Shown piece by piece: positions 1 through 7,756 of a DNA stretch of 27,664 nt. A program made the position numbers and the translations under genes. Within the stretch, counting starts at the first letter, position 1, and every line of letters begins with the position of its first letter. The stretch lies in the NCBI GenBank assembly GCA_937885475.1, contig CAKZZR010000115.1, positions 1-27,664 of the forward strand, read 5' to 3'. The notes below the pieces were generated by a model that was not told the DNA's origin, did not search any database, and was given only the letters and a program-made list of their open reading frames with translations. The DNA is from an uncultured Treponema sp. Lineage in GTDB: Bacteria > Spirochaetota > Spirochaetia > Treponematales > Treponemataceae.

Positions 1-11
1 AAAAATGCGTG

Positions 12-27
12 TAGCATGCTAGCATGC
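12..27. repeat. Tandem 8-mer forming a perfect palindrome
   Basis: TAGCATGC occurs twice in tandem (12-19 and 20-27). Positions 14-27 form a perfect 14-base palindrome, GCATGCTAGCATGC. It lies about 90 bases upstream of the first promoter. It could be an operator or part of the end of an upstream gene; nothing in the window decides this. Confidence 0.5.
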
Positions 28-44
28 GATTTTGAAGGATGAAC

Positions 45-66
45 TTCGACTGGAAGCTTTTTTTTT
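45..66 (+). terminator. Weak possible terminator of an upstream gene
   Basis: A short CTTC/GAAG stem is followed by nine consecutive T (58-66). The stem is only 4 bp, so the call rests mainly on the T run. It would end transcription entering from a plus-strand gene left of the window. No coding region is recognisable in 1-115. Confidence 0.25.
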
Positions 67-115
67 AATACACATACACTAAAAATTGATTTCCATGATT
101 TCTCCTTTTTCAATG

Positions 116-145
116 TTGAGAAAGATATGCGCTTTGCGCTATAAT
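116..145 (+). promoter_or_regulatory. Sigma-70-type promoter for the TPR/NHL operon
   Basis: TTGAGA (116-121) and a perfect TATAAT (140-145) are separated by 18 bases. Transcription would start near 152, leaving a leader of about 25 nt before the ATG at 178. A G-rich stretch (GGCGGGTGGGA) just upstream of the ATG serves as the ribosome-binding region. Confidence 0.7.
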
Positions 146-177
146 TGTAGAAACTAACGGATAAGGCGGGTGGGAAA

Positions 178-861
178 ATGCCGGATTCACATATATTGTC
201 TCAGGGAATAGACCTTTATAATCAGAAGAATTATACCGATGCGCTTGCGTTCTTTCTGTCCCTTCCGGGAGATTCCGGGGCGGACGGTCTTGAGGTTGCC
301 TATTATCTTGGGCTGTGCTATGCAAAACTCAGGCGCTACGAGGACGCGCTTTTATATCTGGAACAGGTCGTAACCGGCGGACAGCAGCTTGAGCGCGTGC
401 AGCAGTGCCGGTTCCTGCTTGCCGTCATATATGCGCTTTCAGGGCGCAAGCGGCTCGCGAACTCTGAGCTTGGAAAGTTGCTTGAGAGCGGCTATAAGCC
501 CGCTTCCGTCTATGCTTCGCTTGCGTTCATCGCGTGGGAGCAGAATGACGTTGAGCAATGCCTTGAATACTATCAGAAATCACTTGAGATTGATGAGAAC
601 AACGTTACCTCATTGAACGGAATGGGCTATGTTCTTGCCTGCCAGAACACCGACCTTACCAAGGCGCTCTCGTTCTGCAAGAAGGCAGTTGACAATGCGC
701 CCGATTCCGCCGCCTGCCTCGATTCCCTTGGATGGGTATACTACAAGCTGGGACTTTTTAAGGACGCAAAAAAATATCTTGAGATGGCGGAGGAGCTTGA
801 CAAAGACAACGAGGAGATTGCCGGACATATGAAGGCGCTCGCAATGGAAGGTGAGCGATGA
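178..861 (+). CDS. Cytoplasmic TPR-repeat protein
   Basis: This 227-residue protein has no signal peptide and no membrane segment. It is built from tetratricopeptide-type helix pairs, visible around residues 10-70 (AYYLGLCYAKLRRYEDALLY) and as three consecutive units from about 110 to 220 (for example LGWVYYKLGLFKDAKKYLEM). TPR proteins act as protein-interaction scaffolds; the partner cannot be read from the sequence. The start is the first ATG after a good promoter and a G-rich leader. The stop overlaps the next start (ATGA, 858-861), so this gene and the exported TPR/NHL protein are translationally coupled and probably act together. The TPR assignment is firm; the biological role is unknown. 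Confidence 0.85.
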   Translation: MPDSHILSQGIDLYNQKNYTDALAFFLSLPGDSGADGLEVAYYLGLCYAKLRRYEDALLYLEQVVTGGQQLERVQQCRFLLAVIYALSGRKRLANSELGKLLESGYKPASVYASLAFIAWEQNDVEQCLEYYQKSLEIDENNVTSLNGMGYVLACQNTDLTKALSFCKKAVDNAPDSAACLDSLGWVYYKLGLFKDAKKYLEMAEELDKDNEEIAGHMKALAMEGER

Positions 862-2939
862 TGAGAACGTTATTGGCGCTTTTTCGCGCGCTGTCTGCCG
901 CGGTTTTTCTCTGCATCTGCTCCGCGCTTCCGATTTTTGCTCAGTCTGCCAGCGCGGGATTGGTTCCTGCCGGTGAGCAGCGCACTGCCGACGAGGGCTT
1001 TGCCTCTCAGGAATTCCGGCGCGGCGTTCAGGCGTACTACCGAGGAAGCTTCAACGATGCCGTGCTTCAGTTTGAGAAGGCTCTTTCCTATCTTCCCGAG
1101 AATAATCTTATCATGGACTGGCTTGGAAAGGCGTACTATCATTCCGGAATGGAAGGTACCGCCGTTCAGAGCTGGATTCGCGCGGGCGACACGGGCTATG
1201 GTGGGCTTCTGCTTCAGAACAAGATAGAAATCGTTCAGGAGCGCCGCATTGCCGGCGAACTGATGCAGGGTGAGCAGCGCTTTACTGAGGCAGGCTCCTT
1301 TCCCGGTGTATACAACGACAACCTTATTTTCAGCGGACCGGTTTCCGTACTGCCGAATTCCAACGGAACCGCATGGGTGCTGGCATACGGCACGAACGAG
1401 CTTGTGGAGCTTAACGTGAACGGTTCCGTCATCACCCGCGTGACAGGACCGCTCAACGGCTTTGACCGCCCGGTGGACATAATCCGCCTTGCCGACTCAA
1501 ATCTTCTCATCAGCGAGAGCGCGGGCGACCGTCTTGCGCTCTTTTCAAAAAAAGGCATGTTCATAAAATACTTCGGAAAAAAAGGCCGTGGCTTGGGCGA
1601 GCTTCTGGGGCCTCAGTACATGGCGCAGGATTCGCGCAATAACATCTATGTTTCCGACTATGGAAACAGCCGCATCGATGTTTTTGACAGCGAGGGAACT
1701 CCGCTCTTCTTCTTTGGAAAGGCCGACGGCGAATTTGAGGGCTTGCGGGGACCTACTGGTATTGCCGTCATCGGAGACAGCATCTTTGTTGCCGACGACT
1801 TCCGGGGCGCAATCTACGAATTCGATCAGGCTGGAAACTTCAGGCGGATGCTCTCTGAACCAAAGACCTTCGTGCACCCGGAATCCATGAAAAGCTGGGG
1901 CGACTATCTTGTTGTCTGCGACTCAAATAAGGTTATCTCCGTTGATTCCAGGACCGGTGCCCGCTTTGAGAACGTCCGCACTGGAAACGCTCCGTCGCGT
2001 CTTACGTCTGCCGTTCCGGATGCGAACGGCAATCTGCTGGTGACCGACATAAAGACAAACGAAGTGTACGTCATGACCAAGCTGCAGGAGCTGGTTGGCG
2101 GACTTTTTGTTCAGATTGAGCGCGTGAATGCCTCCCGCTTTCCGGAGGTTCTTGTGGATATTTCCGTTGAGAACCGCCACAGAAAGCCTGTGGTTGGCTT
2201 GAAGAACAATAATTTTTTCATCACGGAGCAGAAACGTCCTGTTTCAAAACTGAAATTCGTTGGTGCCGCCTCCGAGAATTCATATGCCGATGTTACGCTG
2301 CTCATTGACCGTAGCATGGCCGCAAAGCCGTACGAGGAGCAGATTACCGCCGTGGTGCGCGAGCTGAGCGAGGCGATGAACGGCAAAGGAACGCTCCGCA
2401 TTCTTTCTGCCGGACGGGTTCCCGCTGTGGAGTACGTCGGACGGCCTTCCGGGGCGCTCAAATTCAGTGCGTCCGCCCTTAAGACACCGTATTCTGATTC
2501 TGTTCCCCTTGACCTTGCGCTCCGCCTATGCGTGAACGATTTGGTTAACGCGGAAAAAAAGCGCGCAATCATCATGATTTCTCCGGGAAAGGTGTCAATC
2601 GACGCGTTTGAGAAGTACAGCCTTTCTGAGACAGCCGCCTACCTGAACAACAACCGTGTGCCGGTGCTTTCTGTTCTTGTGAATCAGGCGGCGGGCGACG
2701 AGGAATATGAGTTCATCGTGTCCCATACGCCTGGCGGCGAGTATTATATGTTCCGTCCGGAGGGACTTTCGTCCGTAATCTCAGACATCGTTGACATTCC
2801 GAACGGCGTGTATACGTTCTCCTTTACCTCTGCATTGACCACCAATTTTGGGGAGAAATACCTTCCTATAGAGGTTGAGACCTACCTTCTGAACCGCAGC
2901 GGACGCGACGAGAGCGGATATTTTGCGCCCTTGCAATGA
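858..2939 (+). CDS. Exported TPR/NHL-repeat protein with a VWA-like C-terminal domain
   Basis: This 693-residue protein starts with a signal peptide (hydrophobic to about residue 28, then FAQSASA), so it is probably periplasmic or surface-exposed. A TPR pair follows at about 50-110. Beta-propeller NHL repeats run from about 200 to 400, with the recurring pattern of Gly-Pro, then N-x-I-Y-V-S-D, then N-x-R-I-x-V-F. The C-terminal part (about 475-660) resembles a von Willebrand A domain, but its metal site reads D484-R-S486-M-A488 instead of DxSxS, so metal binding is doubtful. The ATG overlaps the upstream stop and has an AAGGTGAG ribosome site. From memory, Treponema pallidum has a protein of similar TPR/NHL architecture; a direct comparison is needed. 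The role is unknown, possibly as an envelope scaffold. Confidence 0.8.
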   Translation: MMRTLLALFRALSAAVFLCICSALPIFAQSASAGLVPAGEQRTADEGFASQEFRRGVQAYYRGSFNDAVLQFEKALSYLPENNLIMDWLGKAYYHSGMEGTAVQSWIRAGDTGYGGLLLQNKIEIVQERRIAGELMQGEQRFTEAGSFPGVYNDNLIFSGPVSVLPNSNGTAWVLAYGTNELVELNVNGSVITRVTGPLNGFDRPVDIIRLADSNLLISESAGDRLALFSKKGMFIKYFGKKGRGLGELLGPQYMAQDSRNNIYVSDYGNSRIDVFDSEGTPLFFFGKADGEFEGLRGPTGIAVIGDSIFVADDFRGAIYEFDQAGNFRRMLSEPKTFVHPESMKSWGDYLVVCDSNKVISVDSRTGARFENVRTGNAPSRLTSAVPDANGNLLVTDIKTNEVYVMTKLQELVGGLFVQIERVNASRFPEVLVDISVENRHRKPVVGLKNNNFFITEQKRPVSKLKFVGAASENSYADVTLLIDRSMAAKPYEEQITAVVRELSEAMNGKGTLRILSAGRVPAVEYVGRPSGALKFSASALKTPYSDSVPLDLALRLCVNDLVNAEKKRAIIMISPGKVSIDAFEKYSLSETAAYLNNNRVPVLSVLVNQAAGDEEYEFIVSHTPGGEYYMFRPEGLSSVISDIVDIPNGVYTFSFTSALTTNFGEKYLPIEVETYLLNRSGRDESGYFAPLQ

Positions 2940-2946
2940 ACGAACT

Positions 2947-2960
2947 CGACGCAAGCGTCG
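2947..2960. repeat. Short perfect hairpin between convergent genes
   Basis: CGACG-CAAG-CGTCG folds into a 5-bp stem with a tetraloop, eight bases after the stop of the NHL-protein gene. No T run follows in either direction, so it is not a standard intrinsic terminator, although it lies where one is expected. It could stabilise an mRNA 3' end. Confidence 0.35.
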
Positions 2961-3010
2961 TGGTGCTTTGCAGCCCCGAAAGTATTGGATTCTCCGCACG
3001 AATAATTCTG

Positions 3011-6000
3011 CTAGAACGTCAGTTTTCCGCCGAGCGTGCCGCTCAGATTCAGCGTGAGGATTTGCTTTGACGTGTATGCGGCGCTGGCGGTAAGTCCTGT
3101 GTACGCCGAAAAAATCCTTCCGATGTCGGCATTCAGCTTGTGTGTCAGCTCATATTTCTGCGTAAAAAGCTCGTCCTCATATGAAAACGTTGCGTCCAGA
3201 CTGTCCGTGCGCTGCATGGCAATTCGAACGTCCTGCGTTTTTACGATTGCGGAAAGAAGGGGGCGAACCGGGCTTTTTGGTGCTTCCCGCCGGTATAAAA
3301 GGGTTCCTTCCGCTACCCATGCGGGGTCAGTGCGCAGGTTGAATTCCGCGCCGCTCTGAATTATGTCATTTTCCCTTAAATACCATCCGCTCTGAATATA
3401 GGCGGACAGCGCGTACGTCGTGTTTTTCGGCTCCGTGGCGGGAATTTTTGCGCTTCCGGTAAAAGAGAGCGTGTATTCGTCCGTCTTGAACCAAGTGAAC
3501 GCCTTGTACGTTCCCTGTGAGCCAAAAATATTCATCGGTGTATTGATGACCGTCGTCTTCAGAATGTAGAAGTCGCTTTGCGTGTCGGCGGTGGTAAGGG
3601 CGCGCTCCGCAGAAAGCCTGAGCCGCGTGGGAATCAGAACGTCGCGAAGGTCGGCAAAAATAAGCCGCTTCCAGTCAAAGGAATACAAGGCGCTGTAGGA
3701 AAGCGTTTCCGCGTCCGCATTGTCGTTCCGTATGCTCGCCATGTCATGGGGCAGGCTGTCCGCAAAAAAATCGTAGAACGGCGCGGTGGTAAGCACAAAA
3801 TCGTGCGTTTTTATGTGGCAAAAAAGCGTTTCTGCGTCCTTTGCAAAGGAGCCTCCGGCTTTTGCGCGTTCAGTTCCGCCGCCGCTTTTTGTGTAGGCGA
3901 GCGAAAAACTCTGCCTTCCGAGCGAGAAGGGCAGTTCCGTCTTGAGCGAAAGGCTGTCAGTGTAGGAAGCGGCGGTGGAGGCGGCGTATTTTTCGCTTGC
4001 AGAAGCGGTTACCTCTGGCGAAAAACTGAGCGTACGGAACAAAAGTGAAAGGGCGGTCTCTCCTCCTACAGTGCGTAAGCGTGCGTCTGCGCTTCCGCCG
4101 CTCACGCTGTCCGCCCATGACGCGCCGTATGCTTCTGCATAGTTCTTTTCAGTGAGCGCGGAAAGTTCCTCTGCGTCGCAGGCGGATTTTTGATCTGCGT
4201 GCGCTGATGTATGGGCGCTGATACCCACCGGCATCCTCCGTGCAGAAAATTCCGCTCCCGCGTTCATCGCGCTGGTGGACGCGGTGCGGCTTCGTGCGCT
4301 TGAGGCGGCGGCGCTTACGGTAAGCGGAATGCCAAGGCGCGACAGGCTGAGAGATGCCTTCGAGTGCTTTTCAACTGACTCGTCGGCGCGGTTGAATATG
4401 AAGCGGTCCGATGCAGAAAGCGTTTCCGAAAGTTTTCCAACGGTTGCAATGCTGTGCGCGGCGGAAACAAGCCCCTCCGCCTCTTCTAAGGAAAAGGCTG
4501 CGTCCGCGTCGATTTTTACCGAGCAGAGCGTAATGGCGGCGGACGCGGAGGTGTCGCATATGGTGTCGCCGGATTTTTTTCCGCCCATCGGAATCGTCGT
4601 GGTAATATTGCTCCGCGACGAAAAGCGCGCGTCCTCAACGAGCGGCATTCCGCCCGGCGCAAGGATAATGCCGTCCTTCCGCAGCTCCAGCGCCAGCGCG
4701 TCCTGCAGAATGGCGTTCATCCTGCTTCCGCGCAGCACCAGCTCGTCAATGCAGAGCGAGCCGCTAGTAATATGACTTCCAGCTTCGTCTGCGGTCGTAA
4801 AGCACAGCCTGACCCGCGACTGAATGATTGACTCTTGCGCCGTGCATTCATAGGAATCCTCAGAAAGCGCCGTGCCGTCAATAAAAACACGCCGCTCGGC
4901 GCTGTCTATCGAAAGCCGGTGCCAGACTCCCTGATTCTGCGTCAGCGCGCCGAATGCGGCTTTTTTGAGATGCACAAAAAGCGCCGTCCTTCCGGCCTGC
5001 AAAATGGAAGTTGCATCCGTGTCAAGCATGAGCGAAAGATAGTCGTCCCCTTCAGAAAAACTTTCGCCCTCTGTCTCGGTGGAAGTTGCGCTCGCCTCGT
5101 ATTTTACGAGCAGTTCAACCGTCTCATAGTCAAAAATGTCCGTCTCATCAAAATACGTTGCCGCGTACACAAGGCTTTTTTCGTACGATACGGTTCCGTC
5201 AGTCTCCGGCTCCCAAAGGAGCTTCTGAACGCTGTTGTCATCAGAAAAATTGAAGAATTCTTTTTCTGGGATTGTGTTGTCCTTTTTCTGTTCCGCGGCA
5301 ACGCTCAGACAAGAAGAAGCCGACAGATACATTCCCTGTCCTGTTATCTCATACGGGCCGATGCTTACGGTTCCCTCGGACGCTGTCTGTGATACCACGA
5401 AGAGCCGAAGGTCATGATTTTTGCGGAGGCGGCTTCTGTCCGCGTCGGAAAGGCGGATTTCTACGGTCTGCCAGCCGCTTTCGCCCGGAATGAACGGTTC
5501 CGGCACGTTGGCGCTTTTTTCCGTTATGCACCAGAGAGGCACTCGCTCTGAATATTCAGTCTCCGGGTCATCGCTCGCCTCAACGCCAAGGTTCAGGTAC
5601 AGGGCAAAATCCTTGCATTCGGTCGTCTCGTTTTTTAGCGCAATGCGAAAAATCGAGCTGTTTTTTAGCCACGTCCCTGATGCAAGAGCGACATTCGTGG
5701 CGGCCCAGTTTTTTACGCCGGACCGTGTAAAATTCCACTCAAGAGGCAGCTTGTAGCCGCTTATGTCGCCGTCGGCTTTTCCTTGCGTGCTGCTTGTGTT
5801 TACGGTGCCGTCATTTTCTGCCGCAAGAAGCGCTCCGTCTGCGTAGGGCAGAATTCCGTTCCGCAGTACAAAGAGTGCGGTTTTGGCATGGTAGAACGTG
5901 CGGGTTTCGGCATCGTCCATGCCGCTTACGCGGTATACGCCGGTTACGTTGCGGTTCTCAAGGGTTGCGGCAAGGGCGTTCTCAAGTCGTATGCCCGGAA

Positions 6001-7756
6001 TTTTGTAGCGTACGCCGCTTGCTGCCGTCGCGTAGCCTGCCGCGCTCTTCTGATATTCCGCAAAATGAATGTAGGGACTGACCGTCCAGTTTGTCGCCAC
6101 TGAAAAATCCGCGCTCAGCGCCGGCGTAAAAAAATATCCAAGCGAGGCTTGGGCTGCAATCACACCGCGCTCAAACTCCGCGGAATCCTCGTTCCAGGTG
6201 ATGTAAATCTTGTCCAATTCAGATACCGTTGAGGAAAGCGTTACATAGCCTGTCTCTGCGCTGTAGGTTGCCGCTGCGTCAAGAATTCCGTTCTTGTATG
6301 CGCGTACGGAGCCTGCGGCGGCGTTCGTTCCTATGTCAAAGGCCTTTACCGGCGTGTAATTCTTGGAGAGCAGCAAGGTGTCTGTTTTTTCCTCAAAGCC
6401 AAGATATGCTCCAGGAAGAATGTGGGCAAGCGGGTAGCGCTCCTGTGGCGTGGGCGCGCCTGTACGTGCTGCGGTGGCGGTGTCATCTGTCCGCCAGATT
6501 TTTGCGTAGGAATGATTCTTGTAAAAAAAAGCGGAATCAAGGAATGTCTGAAAATCCTCCGTAAGCTCGGCTGCAATGCCATTCATTGCCTTTTCCGTCG
6601 TTCCGCTTCCTACAAGCACATCCTGTGCTGCGGATGAGCCCAAATCATAGTATTCTGCGCACACAAAGGGCGAGAATCCCGCTCCGCTTTGCAAAAGCAG
6701 CGCCGTCTCGCCGTCAAGCTGCGTAAAAAAATCATAGGCAAAGGCAGAAAGGTCTGTCTGCGTGCCGAACAGCGCCTGAATTTCTCCAAGGAACGTGCTT
6801 TTGTCTCTGTAGGAGCCAAAGTCCGCGCTGACGGGCGTGCGCCAGAACGTACAGATTATGTTCGTGCTTGCAGCGTCTTTCTTTTTTATGCCCGCGTCCT
6901 TTGAGATTACGATAAGGCTCCGGGCTTCCAGAACAAGGAATTCGTCCGCAGAAAGCTGCTTGTATTTTTGTCCGCGCGCGTCGCGGTAGGTGCCATTGGA
7001 ATCTTCTATATAAATTGCCTTTACCTGCGAGATAAGAGCGCTTTCTTCTGGCAGGGCAAAAAACTGACCAGCCACGTAGTCAGAAAGGCTCGTTTTTTGC
7101 GTTCCAACGGAATTCATGCCGTAGAATGTAGCCTCTTTCTGCTCCGTCATGTCGTAACGCAGCGCAAAATCGGCTTTCCACCTGCCGGAGATTGGGTCGT
7201 TAAAGCGGGCGTACATTCCCGGTGCTTGATTTTCGCCGCCACCGATTCCCCGGTTAAAAAGCTCTATCGAATAGTCTGACGGAAACACGATTCCGCGGTT
7301 TGCGATGCGGAATTCCCTGAGAGGGTTCGTGTCCTTGCCGTAAAAGCCGGCCGCAACAGTGTTCTTAGTGAATTCGTCGGCAAACGCCGCCTCAAAATAC
7401 CACTGTCTGTTCAGCATGAACCACAGAGACATGTCCACCTGCTGTCGAAAGATGAGAGAGGTGCCGGACGCTTCTGTTCCGTTTTTCTTTCCGTAGGTCG
7501 CCTTTATGCCGCCGGTCATTTCGCCCTGCCACCAGCCTTCCGCAAGGAATTCAATCTCACGGCTGTCTTTTTTTAGGTTGAAGAGCGAGAAGGGGGCTTC
7601 CGTTCCGCGCGGGGGAATCATCGTAAGCGGGGACTCAAGGGCGGCGGCTCCGCTAGCGGTGAGCGTCGTTTCCTCTGCATGGGAAGCGGGCGCACAAAGC
7701 GCAAGCAGACCCGCCATGAGTGCGCCAAAAATCGCAGTCTGTTTTGGCTTTGTAAT
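3011..7756 (-). CDS. Outer-membrane beta-barrel portion, possibly separately translated from an ATT codon
   Basis: This entry describes the exported half of the continuous dinB frame. From codon 387 (ATT, 7754-7756) it reads as an ideal signal peptide: Thr-Lys-Pro-Lys-Gln, a hydrophobic core, then APASHA before Glu-Glu. The mature part is about 1554 residues. It has aromatic beta-rich segments, a LamG/concanavalin-like stretch at about frame residues 1255-1395 (a W-H-R-L motif, then F-I-D-G-T and I-D-E-L), and a C-terminal region of alternating strands ending LGGKLTF. A terminal Phe is typical of outer-membrane barrels. Size and layout loosely resemble giant barrels such as SprA, but that is only an impression. 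ATT is a very rare start codon and the upstream AGG is about 16 bases away. The separate product is therefore a hypothesis, while the outer-membrane character of this half is well supported. Confidence 0.45.
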   Translation of the reverse strand: MTKPKQTAIFGALMAGLLALCAPASHAEETTLTASGAAALESPLTMIPPRGTEAPFSLFNLKKDSREIEFLAEGWWQGEMTGGIKATYGKKNGTEASGTSLIFRQQVDMSLWFMLNRQWYFEAAFADEFTKNTVAAGFYGKDTNPLREFRIANRGIVFPSDYSIELFNRGIGGGENQAPGMYARFNDPISGRWKADFALRYDMTEQKEATFYGMNSVGTQKTSLSDYVAGQFFALPEESALISQVKAIYIEDSNGTYRDARGQKYKQLSADEFLVLEARSLIVISKDAGIKKKDAASTNIICTFWRTPVSADFGSYRDKSTFLGEIQALFGTQTDLSAFAYDFFTQLDGETALLLQSGAGFSPFVCAEYYDLGSSAAQDVLVGSGTTEKAMNGIAAELTEDFQTFLDSAFFYKNHSYAKIWRTDDTATAARTGAPTPQERYPLAHILPGAYLGFEEKTDTLLLSKNYTPVKAFDIGTNAAAGSVRAYKNGILDAAATYSAETGYVTLSSTVSELDKIYITWNEDSAEFERGVIAAQASLGYFFTPALSADFSVATNWTVSPYIHFAEYQKSAAGYATAASGVRYKIPGIRLENALAATLENRNVTGVYRVSGMDDAETRTFYHAKTALFVLRNGILPYADGALLAAENDGTVNTSSTQGKADGDISGYKLPLEWNFTRSGVKNWAATNVALASGTWLKNSSIFRIALKNETTECKDFALYLNLGVEASDDPETEYSERVPLWCITEKSANVPEPFIPGESGWQTVEIRLSDADRSRLRKNHDLRLFVVSQTASEGTVSIGPYEITGQGMYLSASSCLSVAAEQKKDNTIPEKEFFNFSDDNSVQKLLWEPETDGTVSYEKSLVYAATYFDETDIFDYETVELLVKYEASATSTETEGESFSEGDDYLSLMLDTDATSILQAGRTALFVHLKKAAFGALTQNQGVWHRLSIDSAERRVFIDGTALSEDSYECTAQESIIQSRVRLCFTTADEAGSHITSGSLCIDELVLRGSRMNAILQDALALELRKDGIILAPGGMPLVEDARFSSRSNITTTIPMGGKKSGDTICDTSASAAITLCSVKIDADAAFSLEEAEGLVSAAHSIATVGKLSETLSASDRFIFNRADESVEKHSKASLSLSRLGIPLTVSAAASSARSRTASTSAMNAGAEFSARRMPVGISAHTSAHADQKSACDAEELSALTEKNYAEAYGASWADSVSGGSADARLRTVGGETALSLLFRTLSFSPEVTASASEKYAASTAASYTDSLSLKTELPFSLGRQSFSLAYTKSGGGTERAKAGGSFAKDAETLFCHIKTHDFVLTTAPFYDFFADSLPHDMASIRNDNADAETLSYSALYSFDWKRLIFADLRDVLIPTRLRLSAERALTTADTQSDFYILKTTVINTPMNIFGSQGTYKAFTWFKTDEYTLSFTGSAKIPATEPKNTTYALSAYIQSGWYLRENDIIQSGAEFNLRTDPAWVAEGTLLYRREAPKSPVRPLLSAIVKTQDVRIAMQRTDSLDATFSYEDELFTQKYELTHKLNADIGRIFSAYTGLTASAAYTSKQILTLNLSGTLGGKLTF

